A stretch of DNA of 33,526 nucleotides from Acidobacteriota bacterium (GCA_016933615.1 JAFGAO010000156.1:1-33526); one strand, 5' to 3'. Counted from the stretch's first letter, positions 13,526-22,496 are shown. The notes: a model not told the origin generated them from the sequence alone. Translations and numbers: made by a program.

Positions 13526-13553
13526 TTGAAAAATCCGGATAAAAGTGTAAGAA
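13526..13553 (+). promoter_or_regulatory. possible promoter of tRNA-Glu
   Basis: TTGAAA (13526-13531) and TAAGAA (13548-13553) are separated by 16 bases, with the mature tRNA beginning about 20 bases downstream. The match to the consensus is fair and the location is right. Confidence 0.4.
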
Positions 13554-13572
13554 TGTGGAGCCTTTTGAGTGC

Positions 13573-13649
13573 GTCCCCATCGTCTAGACGGCCTAGGACA
13601 CCGCGCTTTCAATGCGGCAACACGGGTTCGAATCCCGTTGGGGACGCCA
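13573..13649 (+). tRNA. tRNA-Glu (anticodon UUC)
   Basis: A complete 77-base tRNA: acceptor GTCCCCA/TGGGGAC, anticodon loop CTTTCAA with anticodon TTC, T arm ACGGG-TTCGAAT-CCCGT, discriminator G and encoded CCA. It stands 213 bases after tRNA-Lys in the same orientation. Confidence 0.97.
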
Positions 13650-13793
13650 ATTCTCAAATTCTCTCCCAAATCGGCGTTTCACTGTATAATATCCGGTCTC
13701 GAAACTGAATATTCATTACTTGATCCAATTTCATCAGAAATCAGGATCGTCAACGGAGTAAAAGGTTGCCGTCAAACACTTTAACGGACTTTT

Positions 13794-14033
13794 ATGTTCT
13801 TAAACCGCCTTATTCATCGCGGGAATAAACGCCCCCTAAGAGCATTGCAGGTGGAGGTCACAAGCCGTTGCACCCGGTCATGCGTGGTTTGCCTCCGGTC
13901 CGTTTTTGAAAACCACTGGATGGAAGGGGATTTGGACGAAGACCTGTGGAAGATTCTGGAACCCGACCTATCTCTTGTTGAATATGTGTACCCCCAGGGC
14001 TGGGGATATAAGGATAGAATAGAGAACCCATAA
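13794..14033 (+). pseudogene. radical SAM protein, truncated after the N-terminal segment
   Basis: The 79-residue product begins like a normal radical SAM enzyme: LRALQVEVTSRCTRSCVVC with Cys26-x3-Cys30-x2-Cys33 for the 4Fe-4S cluster, then a strand leading to YPQGWG. In intact relatives this point continues into a GWGEPLLHP-like stretch and some 200 more residues. Here the similarity stops at Gly and an unrelated tail (YKDRIENP) leads to a stop. No continuation is found in other frames before the next gene. It is a relic created by deletion, or a short standalone fragment; function is unlikely. Confidence 0.65.
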
Positions 14034-14050
14034 TTAAAAGGGAGGCGGCC

Positions 14051-15100
14051 ATGAAGGTTTTTCGAAATGTACCGTTACTATTGCTGTGTCTCTTAACGCT
14101 GCGGCCATCGGCGGACGCACAGCCAGGGGCGTTCAACCCCGCGCTGCTTGAATGTGGGCGGCATGGAGAGGCTGAGATTATCTGCGGCACGTGGGCGCCG
14201 GAAGACCTGGAGCGGACTCCGGACGGCCGTTTCCTCGTCGTGGCGAAAATGGATCAGGGTGAATACGGCGGCCTGGATCTGTTTGAGCTTGCCACAAAGG
14301 CCTTTACCCGAATTCCTCTGTCCGCCGGCAAGCGGCCGGACTGGGGGGACCCTGCCTGTACGGATTCGATCGGCAGGCGGATCCAGCCCCACGGGCTGTC
14401 ACTTTCGAGACGTACGAGCGGAGAGTGGCAGCTGTATGTCGTCAATCACAATGTGCGCGAATCTATGGAGATGTACGAGGTACTGCCCGACGGCGGGAGC
14501 TGGAAGCTGGCATGGCGCGGATGCGTCCTGGCGCGCGAAGCGTACAATGACGTTGCCTCCCTGCCAGACGGAAGTTTCGTAGCCACCCGGCCGCAGGCTC
14601 TTCATAAGAACGGACAGAACCTTTTTGGGGGCGAGCCTTCCGGGAATGTCGTGGTCTGGAACGCCGGGAACGGGGAGCGGACGCTTCCCGGTTCGGAGTA
14701 CGGCTTTCCAAACGGTGTTCTGGTCTCCGGGGACGGCCGTTTCGCTTTCATCAGCGGCTGGACCACGCGGGACCTCTATAAGTATGACCTGAAGGCGGAA
14801 AAGGAAGTTGCAAGGTGCGAATTCAATTTCATGCCGGACAACCTTACCTGGACCCCTGAAGGCGGAATTCTGGCCGCAGGCATCAAAGGCGTGAGCGGCG
14901 ACTGCCCCCCGGAATCCGGCAATCCCTGTCTTCAGGGCTTCGTAGTGGCGGAAATCGATCCGGAGACGCTGGCGTCGCGGATCTTTTACGACAACAGCGG
15001 CAAAGCACTGATCAATGGGGTTTCCGTCGCCTTAGCGGCGGGCGACGCTGTCTATGTGGGCTCCTTCCAGGGCGATCGGGTGGTTCAATTGCCTCGGTAA
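14051..15100 (+). CDS. secreted SMP-30/gluconolactonase-like beta-propeller protein
   Basis: A 349-residue protein with a signal peptide (LLLLCLLTL core, likely cleaved after ADA) and propeller-type repeats such as LERTPDGRFLVVAK, ASLPDGSFVATRP, FPNGVLVSGDGRFAFISG and NLTWTPEGGILAAG. These Asp-Gly-containing strands and the NGV-type metal-ligand motif fit the SMP-30/paraoxonase superfamily, calcium-dependent lactonases or arylesterases. Cys residues (ECG, IICG, DPACTD, DCPP, NPCLQ) may form disulfides in the periplasm. Start ATG 14051 follows AAAGGGAGGCGGCC. The substrate is unknown. Confidence 0.75.
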   Translation: MKVFRNVPLLLLCLLTLRPSADAQPGAFNPALLECGRHGEAEIICGTWAPEDLERTPDGRFLVVAKMDQGEYGGLDLFELATKAFTRIPLSAGKRPDWGDPACTDSIGRRIQPHGLSLSRRTSGEWQLYVVNHNVRESMEMYEVLPDGGSWKLAWRGCVLAREAYNDVASLPDGSFVATRPQALHKNGQNLFGGEPSGNVVVWNAGNGERTLPGSEYGFPNGVLVSGDGRFAFISGWTTRDLYKYDLKAEKEVARCEFNFMPDNLTWTPEGGILAAGIKGVSGDCPPESGNPCLQGFVVAEIDPETLASRIFYDNSGKALINGVSVALAAGDAVYVGSFQGDRVVQLPR

Positions 15101-15196
15101 GCCTGGTATTGGCCGACAGAAGGATTCCTGCCTGAAAGCCACCGTCATTGATGATAGAATAGCCGGCGGCTGGATAGCTAATAAGGAGCAAGGACA

Positions 15197-16309
15197 ATGG
15201 GCATCTGGGATAAAGTGCGCGGCGAATTCATCGACATCGTTCAGTGGATTGACGACACCAACAACACTATGGTGTATCGCTTTGAACGCTACAACAATCA
15301 AATCAAATACGGCGCGCAGCTTACCGTCCGGGAAGGGCAGGCGGCTGTATTCGTGAACCAAGGCAAAATCGCCGATATCTTTCAGCCCGGAATGTACGCC
15401 CTGGAAACAAGGAACCTGCCGGTTCTTTCGACGCTCCAGGGGTGGAAATACGGCTTCAACAGTCCCTTCATGGCTGAAGTCTATTTCTGTTCCATGCGGC
15501 AGTTCACGGACCTCAAGTGGGGCACCATGAATCCGGTTATGATGCGCGACGCGGAATTCGGGCCCGTTCGCCTTAGGGCATTTGGCACCTATGTTGTGCA
15601 GATAACCGAACCGGCGGTGCTGATCCGACAGATTGTGGGAACCGACGGACGGTTCACGGTCGAAGAAATAGTCAACCAGCTCCGTAATCTGATTGTCTCC
15701 CGGTTCTCGGAAGTTGCGGGAGAAAGCAAAATCCCTGTCCTGGACATAGCCGCCAATTATTCGGAACTCGGAGATTTCCTGACGCGACGGATAGCGCCGG
15801 AATTCCAGTCCTACGGTTTGGCCCTGACCAAACTGCTTGTGGAAAACATATCACTCCCTCCCGCGGTCGAAGAGGCGCTGGACAAGCGAACCAGCATGGG
15901 AGTCATCGGAAATCTCGCCGCTTACACCCAATTTAACATCGCCGATTCCATCCCGGAAGCAGCCAAGAATCCGGGGGGCCTGGCGGCTGCCGGTGCCGGT
16001 CTGGGAATGGGTATGGCAATGGCGGCTCCCATCAGTCAGGCCCTGGCTGGGCAGAAACCCGCGGATTCCGGGCCGGCCGTGACGCCTCCGCCCATTCCGG
16101 GTGCGGCAACGTATTTTGTCGCCGTCGAAGGGAAGCAGACGGGGCCGTTTGATGTGCCGGCACTGTCTTCGCAGGCCGCTTCGGGCCTGCTGACGAGGCA
16201 GACCCTGGTCTGGACACAGGGAATGAACCAGTGGACGCAGGCCGGGCAAGTTCCGGCGCTGGCCGGCATTTTCGCAAGCGTGCCGCCGCCCATCCCGCCG
16301 GAGGCCTGA
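15197..16309 (+). CDS. SPFH-domain protein with C-terminal GYF_2 (DUF4339) domain
   Basis: A 370-residue protein. Residues 1-220 match the SPFH-type 'virion core' family related to Bacillus YdjI (WDKVRGEFIDIVQWIDDTNN, then QGKIADIFQPGMYALETRN and FGTYVVQITEPAVLI). A Gly/Ala-rich linker follows, then a GYF_2 module (YFVAVEGKQTGPFDVPALSS, WTQGMNQWTQAGQVP). Family members are membrane-associated scaffolds linked in other bacteria to envelope stress and PspA recruitment; that link is knowledge of relatives, not seen here. Start is supported by AAGGAGCAAGGACA. The next gene, 28 bases on, is its usual zinc-ribbon partner. Confidence 0.85.
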   Translation: MGIWDKVRGEFIDIVQWIDDTNNTMVYRFERYNNQIKYGAQLTVREGQAAVFVNQGKIADIFQPGMYALETRNLPVLSTLQGWKYGFNSPFMAEVYFCSMRQFTDLKWGTMNPVMMRDAEFGPVRLRAFGTYVVQITEPAVLIRQIVGTDGRFTVEEIVNQLRNLIVSRFSEVAGESKIPVLDIAANYSELGDFLTRRIAPEFQSYGLALTKLLVENISLPPAVEEALDKRTSMGVIGNLAAYTQFNIADSIPEAAKNPGGLAAAGAGLGMGMAMAAPISQALAGQKPADSGPAVTPPPIPGAATYFVAVEGKQTGPFDVPALSSQAASGLLTRQTLVWTQGMNQWTQAGQVPALAGIFASVPPPIPPEA

Positions 16310-16337
16310 TTCATTCCTTGTCCAGTCTCGAAGCCGG

Positions 16338-17462
16338 ATGGCATTCATGGAAATACCACAGGAACAGGGAAGGATTCGGGATCCCGAGCAGCACACATGC
16401 AGCCGGTGCGGGGCGAAGCTGAATTTCGCTCCCGGGGCTGAAGCTCTCGAATGCCCGTACTGCGGTTCCGAATCACGGATTGCACGGGCGTCGGGGCCGA
16501 TTGCCGAGCTGGATTACCGGGATTTCCTTGAAAAGGCCTTAAGTGAGAGGGAATCGTCCGAGGCCAAACGTGTTCAATGCCGTAAATGCGGAGCTGAAAC
16601 CACCGTGCCTCCGGAGTCTTTGGCGGGGGTATGCCCGTTCTGCGGGGCCAATATGGTTTTTTCGGGTGGCCTCTCCCGGCTTATCAGGCCCGAATCCCTG
16701 CTGCCGTTCAAAATTGCCGGAAAGGAAGCTTTTGGGCGCTTCCAGCGTTGGATCCGGGGTTTGTGGTTCGCCCCCAACAGACTGAAGCAACATGCGCGGT
16801 CTGAGGGGAATCTGACCGGGGTGTACGTGCCCTTTTGGACATACGACTGCATCGCAACGACCGCCTATCGCGGAGAACGCGGCGATCATTACTACACTAC
16901 GGAGAGCCATACCGCCATTGTAAACGGGCGCTCCGTGCCGCGCACCCGCACAGTCCGGCACACGCGCTGGAGTCATGCCTCCGGCACGGTCCGGAACAGT
17001 TTTGACGACATACTGGTCCCCGCCAGCAAATCCCTTCCCGTCGGATATCTGCAAATCCTGGAGCCGTGGGACCTGCCGAGTCTGGTCCCCTATGCGGATG
17101 AGTACCTCAGCGGATTCCGGGCTGAAAGCTACCAGGTACCCCTGACGGAAGGGTTTGAGGCTGCAAAAGGGGCGATGGCGCCTTTTATTGAAAGCAGCAT
17201 GCGCCGCGATATCGGCGGCGACGAACAGAGGATCCATTCCGCCCGGACGCAGTATGAGAATATCACGTTCAAATATATCCTGCTTCCGGTCTGGCTGAGC
17301 GCGTACCGCTTCCGGGACAAGGTATACAGGATACTCATCAACGCGCGTACAGGGGAAGTCCGGGGGGAGCGCCCGTACAGCGCCTGGAAGATCGCCGGAG
17401 CCGTCGCCGCCGGACTCGTCGTCATAGGGATCGTTATAGTGATCGCGTCGGTCGCTCAATGA
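16338..17462 (+). CDS. double zinc-ribbon membrane protein, partner of the SPFH protein
   Basis: A 374-residue protein. Two zinc ribbons lie at the N-terminus: Cys21/Cys24 with Cys39/Cys42 (TCSRCG, LECPYCG) and a second pair set near residues 80-100 (VQCRKCGAE, GVCPFCGANM). A large soluble domain follows (PFWTYDCIATTAYRG, ILVPASKSLPVGYLQ), then a single C-terminal membrane helix (AGAVAAGLVVIGIVIVIAS). This layout is that of proteins paired with YdjI-like SPFH proteins (compare Bacillus YdjG); some databases wrongly call them primosomal helicase-like. A second ATG at 16347 is possible, since no strong ribosome binding site precedes 16338. Confidence 0.8.
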   Translation: MAFMEIPQEQGRIRDPEQHTCSRCGAKLNFAPGAEALECPYCGSESRIARASGPIAELDYRDFLEKALSERESSEAKRVQCRKCGAETTVPPESLAGVCPFCGANMVFSGGLSRLIRPESLLPFKIAGKEAFGRFQRWIRGLWFAPNRLKQHARSEGNLTGVYVPFWTYDCIATTAYRGERGDHYYTTESHTAIVNGRSVPRTRTVRHTRWSHASGTVRNSFDDILVPASKSLPVGYLQILEPWDLPSLVPYADEYLSGFRAESYQVPLTEGFEAAKGAMAPFIESSMRRDIGGDEQRIHSARTQYENITFKYILLPVWLSAYRFRDKVYRILINARTGEVRGERPYSAWKIAGAVAAGLVVIGIVIVIASVAQ

Positions 17463-17511
17463 AAGCGGTCCAAGCCTGCCGGGCATTCTCTTCGGATGGC
17501 GAAATGAATTG

Positions 17512-17682
17512 ATGGATCTTTTTTTTACCGAAGAGGTGCCGGTCCGGCCTCAGGAGGGACAGTACGATGCCGGGCTCGTTTCCGGGCAGGATGAATGTGC
17601 GATCGCGGATTTCCTGGCGGTCTGCTGCGGCGGCGCAGAGGAGGCTGTTCCGCCCGAGATGCTCGGGATTAACGACTGGTAA
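17512..17682 (+). CDS. 56-codon reading frame, possible small protein
   Basis: The frame starts at 17512 just after the zinc-ribbon gene. The product is acidic with a Cys pair (LAVCCGGAEE) and ends NDW. There is no clear ribosome binding site and no family is recognised. It may be a remnant or non-coding. The 110 bases from 17683 to 17793 contain only the leader of the selenoprotein gene. Confidence 0.3.
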   Translation: MDLFFTEEVPVRPQEGQYDAGLVSGQDECAIADFLAVCCGGAEEAVPPEMLGINDW

Positions 17683-17793
17683 AATTCTATGGTGGCGCTT
17701 TGGAGTATTTGATCTACAATGGGAACAGCTTTTTCTAATCAATTAGTAAAGGATGGATCTGGTTTCAGTCTGTTTACCCGGGAGGCTTTATCT

Positions 17794-19569
17794 ATGAGGA
17801 AAAAAACGGCAGGCATTCTGGTCGCCGCTCTGATTGCGGCGTTCGCCCTTTCCTACGGATGGGGAGCCGACGAAGAAAAAATTGTTGTGATGAATCCGCG
17901 GGGCATTATGCCCGAAATACGCAAGATTCCCATGGCGCCGCGCCCGGCAACCTTGGACGGCCGGACCGTATACATCGTGGATACCAAGTATCCCAATACG
18001 AAGCCGTTTGTCGAAGAGCTCTTTGCCGCGCTGAAAGAAAAGTATCCCAAAACGAACTGGGTGCTGCGGGATAAGTTTGCCGGCTACATGGACGACGATC
18101 CGAAACTGTGGGCCGAGATCAAGGAAAAGGAGGCCTGTGCCATCGTGCTGGTAGGCCATTGAAGCAGCTGTTCGCCGGCGGTCGTCGGCCACGCTGTGAC
18201 GCTTGAAAGAATGGGCGTGCCCTCCGTACCCATGATCACGCAGAGATTTGAGGAGCTGGTGACAACCATCGCCTATAAAAAGGGAATCCCCAACATGCGG
18301 ATCACCTATACGCCCCATCCGATTACGGACAGGCCGGCGGAGCTTTGCCGGCAATACGTCGCGGGCAACGATCCGCTCACGGGCCGGCCCATGCTGGAGG
18401 AGATTTACGACAGTTTGACCCGGCCGCTGTCGGCGGAAGACGCCAAGGCGGGATTTCTCAAGCGGGATCCGCGGCCCAGGCTGATCGGGCCCGACACCCG
18501 CGATAAACTCATGGAGTATTTCCATGAGCAGGGCTTCACCGACGGCAATCCGGTCATTCTTCCCACCGAGGAGAAGGTCGATGAAATGCTGAAGGCGACA
18601 AGCCGCGAACGGGATGAATGGGTGGGCCAGATGCGTCCCTCTCCTCCGCACGAAGCCTGGTATTACACGGTCGAGATGGTGGCGGTCAACGCGGTTATGG
18701 CGGGCGCCAAACCCGATTACTTCCCGACCATTCTGGCACTGGCCTCCAAGGGCGTCACCTCGCTTTTCAGCTCCACGTCCTCTTTCGCCAGGATGGCCGT
18801 AGTCAACGGACCCATTGTCGAGGAAATCGGCATGAACACGGGCATCGGAGCCCTCGGCCCGATGAGCCGGCCCAATTCTTCCATCGGCAGAAGCTGGACC
18901 CTGATCTCCAAGAACCTGGGCGGGTCGGGGAAACCCGGGGAAACCTACCTGGGCAGCCAGGGAAACCAGCTCAATTACAACAACCTCTGTTTTCCGGAAA
19001 CGGAGACCGGCCTGCCCGAAGGCTGGAAGCCCCTGCACGTGCAGAAAGGATTCGACAGTTCCGACAGCGTCGTGAGCATCTTCAGCGGCTGGAGCATCAA
19101 TGACATCGCGTGGTACTCTCCGCTGCCTATCCATGAAGTCATCCGGGGCTGGCTGGAAAATTTCTTTTCCTTCGGGGTGTCCCAGGCTACGCTGATTCTC
19201 GATCCCATTGTCGCGGCCGATGTGGCGTCCAAAGGGTTTGCGTCGAAGGAAGCCTATGCCAGATACCTTGCGGACAATACCGGAACTCCGGGCTGGCTCT
19301 ACTGGTCGGAGCATCCGAAGGAATTGAAACAGGCGGAATCGGGCGTGGAGCCTTATGCAGGCTGGCTGAAAAGAGGCAAGGATACCGTCGTTCCCGTTTC
19401 CCGCTACAAGGGAGGCCGAAGAGGCAGCTCGAGCTTCCTGGCGTCCAAGGACACCAACGAACCCACGACTTCCATAGAAATCGTCGTCACCGGAGGGGGA
19501 ACGAATACTTTCTGGTCAGGCGGAGATTTCGGGTATGTGGGCAGCGCTTCCGTGGACCATTGGAGATAG
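17794..19569 (+). CDS. exported UGSC-family selenoprotein, in-frame UGA at codon 123
   Basis: The gene starts at ATG 17794 (GGAGG at 17781-17785) with a signal peptide (RKKTAGILVAALIAAFALS, cleavage probably after GWGA). The frame is interrupted once, by TGA at 18160-18162, and continues unchanged to TAG at 19567, 591 residues in all. Around the TGA the protein reads VGH-U-SSC-SPAVVGHAV, a U-x-x-C redox motif matching the UGSC family of bacterial selenoproteins, with Ser in place of the usual Gly. The strong conservation-like sequence on both sides (ERMGVPSVPMITQRFEELV after; KEKEACAIVLVGH before) and a SECIS-like hairpin directly downstream argue for selenocysteine rather than a nonsense mutation. 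The redox role is inferred from the motif; the substrate is unknown. A longer frame from 17719 lacks a ribosome binding site. Conceptual annotation without Sec would split this gene into two pieces. Confidence 0.85.
18163..18198 (+). promoter_or_regulatory. bacterial SECIS-like hairpin after the selenocysteine codon
   Basis: GCCGGC (18174-18179) pairs with GTCGGC (18184-18189, one G-U pair) around a GGTC loop (18180-18183), and a lower stem GCAGC (18164-18168)/GCTGT (18193-18197) can also form. The apical loop begins 17 bases after the TGA and has G at its first two positions, which fits the spacing and loop rules for bacterial SECIS elements that recruit SelB. Confidence 0.7.
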
Positions 19570-19582
19570 GAGAGATAATCGT

Positions 19583-20152
19583 ATGAAAAACAAACTCGCA
19601 ACGCTTGTTATAGTCCTGCTGGTATCGACGGTTGCCGCGTCTCTCCGCCCTGCAGCTGCCCAGGATAATTCTTCGACCAATCCGGCGGACGTGGGTTCCC
19701 GGGTGCGCTCCATGGTCGAACTCGGCTCGGTCTACTCGAACATCTATGACATTGCCGTCACCGTTGTTGAAACGGTTCGGGGACAGAAGGCGATGGAGCG
19801 ATTGAAAGCCGCCGCCCCGGAAAATCCGGCGCCCGGCGAAGGCTTTGAATATGTGCTGGCCCGGATCAAATTCGAGCACAAGGGCAGATACGTTTCCGAC
19901 AACATGAGCTTTGATCTCGGGAATGCGCCTCTGCAGTGGGTTGCTCTGTCTTCAGACTTGACCGAATATCCCAGGATTTCGGTTGCGGTTCCCAAGCCGC
20001 CCCTGGTCGGGATGGTGAAGCCCGGGGGTTCGGCGGAAGGCTGGGTTGCGTTCGCGGTGGATAAAAATGACCGCGGCCCGGTCATGGTGTTCGACCCGGA
20101 TACCGGGGGCGCCACCGGACGCGGCAAGACCCTGTTCTTCAAACTATACTGA
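19583..20152 (+). CDS. exported DUF4352-type protein
   Basis: A 189-residue protein with a signal peptide (KNKLATLVIVLLVSTVAASL, cleaved near AAAQ) and an immunoglobulin-like beta domain of DUF4352 type: SNIYDIAVTVVETVRG, EGFEYVLARIKFEHKG and the closing VKPGGSAEGWVAFAVDKND. Such domains are extracytoplasmic and often bind proteins. It starts 13 bases after the selenoprotein stop, behind TAGGAGAGATAATCGT, so the two are probably co-transcribed and may work together in the periplasm. Choosing ATG 19583 rather than 19535 is based on the signal peptide and ribosome binding site. Confidence 0.75.
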   Translation: MKNKLATLVIVLLVSTVAASLRPAAAQDNSSTNPADVGSRVRSMVELGSVYSNIYDIAVTVVETVRGQKAMERLKAAAPENPAPGEGFEYVLARIKFEHKGRYVSDNMSFDLGNAPLQWVALSSDLTEYPRISVAVPKPPLVGMVKPGGSAEGWVAFAVDKNDRGPVMVFDPDTGGATGRGKTLFFKLY

Positions 20153-20177
20153 CCGGCGTCCGGTCCAGTAAATCAAT

Positions 20178-20206
20178 GCGGCCGGCGATGAAAATCAGCC
20201 GGCCGC
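20178..20206 (+). terminator. stem-loop after the selenoprotein operon
   Basis: GCGGCCGGC (20178-20186) and GCCGGCCGC (20198-20206) form a perfect 9-bp stem with an 11-base loop, 26 bases after the stop. There is no T-run, so it may be a transcript-end stabiliser rather than a full intrinsic terminator. The rest of 20207-20336 shows nothing I can support. Confidence 0.45.
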
Positions 20207-20336
20207 AACCACAAGCAGCGGCATTGCCGCAGCCTGCAATTTTCCACGGTCGTGGGCCGAACGTTTCTACGTGCGTGCACCATACCGCGTCAGCCAAAAT
20301 TTAAATGCACCCGGCAGGGCTTCAAACCGGCTGCAT

Positions 20337-20519
20337 TTACCGAGCACGGCTCCAGAGGCGGATTTTTTCAATCTCCACGGCTTCAATCCCCAGAGATTCC
20401 AGAAACTCCTGATGCGCGTCAGGTTCCATCTTTTCAAATTGGATGTGCCAGTTGCGCATGTTCCGGTCGGTCAATCCGGCCGCCCTCATGATGTCGATCC
20501 ACCGTTCCTTGTTGAGCAT
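20337..20519 (-). CDS. small protein resembling the C-terminal domain of some MerR regulators
   Basis: A 60-residue protein (MLNKERWIDIMRAAGLTDRN, then the core MRNWHIQFEKMEPDAHQEFL) of a type I recall both as a standalone small protein and as the C-terminal part of MerR-family regulators. No DNA-binding domain is attached here. A good AAGGACTTGAA ribosome binding site precedes the ATG on the minus strand. It faces cstA in the same direction, 114 bases downstream of it, across an AT-rich spacer. The function is unknown. Confidence 0.65.
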   Translation of the reverse strand: MLNKERWIDIMRAAGLTDRNMRNWHIQFEKMEPDAHQEFLESLGIEAVEIEKIRLWSRAR

Positions 20520-20633
20520 TTCAAGTCCTTTTTATGGTTGTTGCCGGTTCATTGCGCCGCAATAAATAGATTAAAGTGTAAAGTTTTAGAAATGTCATTA
20601 TCCGGAATCAATAATTTCAATGGATTTCTTCGT

Positions 20634-22382
20634 TTAAAAAGAATCGGCAGGATTATTCGGGGTACCCTGCACCGTTTTCGGGAGATTGAAAAACTTGACG
20701 ATGCCCTCCGCCGTAATCCACAGAACGATGATGACGATGATGCCGTTGACCGAGAACAGTAACCACTCGAGCTTGTCGAGGAATTCAACCTGGTTCATCA
20801 GCGAAGCCCAGATCGTCATCACGGCCATGAAAACGGCCGGAATTCCTGCGACCAGCCAGTGCAGGGAGCCCCTGCGGCGCAGGTAGAGCGTGACGACGAT
20901 CAGGGCCAAGGCCGCCAGCGTCTGGTTCACGGCGCCGAACATGGGCCAAAGCGTCAAAGCCCCTTTCCCGTCGGCGCCGGTGGCGAATGCCAGAAGAGCC
21001 GCCGTCACCACGACGAAAAGGGTTGCAAGGCGCCGACCGCGGAAAATGCTGATTTTCATGTCGGAGGCGAGTTCGTTGACGACATAGCGCTGGATGCGCG
21101 TGGCCGTGTCCAGGGTGGTTCCGGCAAAGGATGCGACGAAGACCCCCATGATGACGACGGCGATCTCGTGCGGAATGCCGGTTGACTCAATCATGTTGGC
21201 GGCGCCGATTACGAAGGCGCCGACTTTGGATCCCAGTCCGTCCGCGGCGGTCCAGGAGGCGTAGTGCGTGGTCCATGCCGACACCCCCGTGAGCGTTTCC
21301 CCGGAGGCCGTGGTATATCCCATGCCGATTCCGGCTGCTACGGCCGCAGTGACCAGGATCGCCAGAACGCCTTCGATCAGCATGGAGCCGTAACCGACAA
21401 ACTGGGCGTCCTTTTCATTGCTTACCTGCTTGGGGGATGTGCCTGAGGAGACGAGCGCATGAAAACCCGATATGGCGCCGCAGGCAATGGTAATAAAGAG
21501 AAAGGGCCACATGGGAGGCGCCGCTTCAGGGTTCAGCCGAAGCGGCGGCGCGACCAGTTCCATGCCGCCCCCCAGGGAGCTGAAAAATACGCCCGCGACC
21601 ATGAGGGCCATGGCAATCAGCAGCTGGTAGGCATTGATGAAATCCCTGGGCTGCAGCAGCGTGGTGACCGGCAGCACGGAGGCATAGTATGCATAGATCA
21701 GGAGAAGAACGGTCCAGACTCCGGTTGCGGGAAGGCCCAAGATTGAAGGCATCTCCAGGGGCAAGTAGCGCCCGACAATCATGATGCCGTACATGAGCAT
21801 GACGGCCGCAAGGGAAGCGACGGTTGCATTCCCCCCCCTCTTGTAGATGACGTAACCCAGTCCCAGGGAAATCGGAATCTGCAGCCAGACTGGGGCGACG
21901 GAGTTCGGATACATGCTGAATATAATGGCGATGATGAGGCCGAATATGGCGATAACGATCCAGAGGGTTATAAACACGACGATAAAGAAGAGAAAACGCG
22001 TGCGGACGTTGATGTAACGGGCGGTGAATTCCGAAAGGGATTTGCCCTGGTTGCGCATCGAAATGATGAGGATGCCGAAATCGTGAACGGCGCCCATAAA
22101 AATCGAGCCGATGAATACCCAGAGCAGGGCGGGAACCCATCCCCAGATTATGGCGATTGCGGGTCCGACAATCGGCCCGGTGCCGGCGATGGAGGTAAAA
22201 TGATGCCCGAAAATAATTCCTTTGCGGGTCGGCACGTAGTCGATGCCGTCTTCCATTTCTTTCGCGGGAACGGGCGCCAGGCCGGATACCCTGAAAATCC
22301 TTTTAGCGATGAAGCGCCCGTAGGTCCAGTACATCAGGATGTAGCCGAAAAAAGTGACCGCGAGTATCAGAAGCGTATCCAT
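20634..22382 (-). CDS. cstA: carbon starvation protein CstA family transporter
   Basis: A 582-residue polytopic membrane protein with the family hallmark GHHFTSIAGTGPIVGPA near the N-terminus, preceded by YVPTRKGIIFG, and about 14 to 16 hydrophobic segments. CstA proteins take up peptides or pyruvate during carbon limitation; the E. coli paralogues are about 100 residues longer at the C-terminus, so this is the shorter form common outside enterobacteria. No two-component partner is adjacent. An inverted repeat and other hairpins lie in the 357-base upstream gap to the rubredoxin gene. The ribosome binding site is weak (GGGACTG). Confidence 0.9.
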   Translation of the reverse strand: MDTLLILAVTFFGYILMYWTYGRFIAKRIFRVSGLAPVPAKEMEDGIDYVPTRKGIIFGHHFTSIAGTGPIVGPAIAIIWGWVPALLWVFIGSIFMGAVHDFGILIISMRNQGKSLSEFTARYINVRTRFLFFIVVFITLWIVIAIFGLIIAIIFSMYPNSVAPVWLQIPISLGLGYVIYKRGGNATVASLAAVMLMYGIMIVGRYLPLEMPSILGLPATGVWTVLLLIYAYYASVLPVTTLLQPRDFINAYQLLIAMALMVAGVFFSSLGGGMELVAPPLRLNPEAAPPMWPFLFITIACGAISGFHALVSSGTSPKQVSNEKDAQFVGYGSMLIEGVLAILVTAAVAAGIGMGYTTASGETLTGVSAWTTHYASWTAADGLGSKVGAFVIGAANMIESTGIPHEIAVVIMGVFVASFAGTTLDTATRIQRYVVNELASDMKISIFRGRRLATLFVVVTAALLAFATGADGKGALTLWPMFGAVNQTLAALALIVVTLYLRRRGSLHWLVAGIPAVFMAVMTIWASLMNQVEFLDKLEWLLFSVNGIIVIIVLWITAEGIVKFFNLPKTVQGTPNNPADSF

Positions 22383-22496
22383 ATTGTTTCAGTCCCGTAT
22401 GTTTGCCGGAAAAGCGGTTTCGATGCCTCAAGTGCTTAATTCTAGGTGAAGTGCGGCATATGTCAAGCCGGCGGGACCCATCGTTGCGGACAGGCG

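Noticed and set aside
13290-13580. 96-codon minus-strand frame ending over tRNA-Lys
   Set aside because: It contains the CWIRTNDPLL-type stretch that is a well-known spurious translation of tRNA antisense sequence.
18160-18162. TGA in the UGSC gene as a nonsense mutation
   Set aside because: Coding quality is unchanged on both sides, the TGA sits exactly at the U of a U-x-x-C motif, and a SECIS-like hairpin follows.
17788-19314. 508-codon open frame on the minus strand
   Set aside because: It is antisense to the selenoprotein gene and its composition (Arg/His/Gly/Asp-rich) is typical of a shadow. Its presence does not argue against read-through of the TGA.
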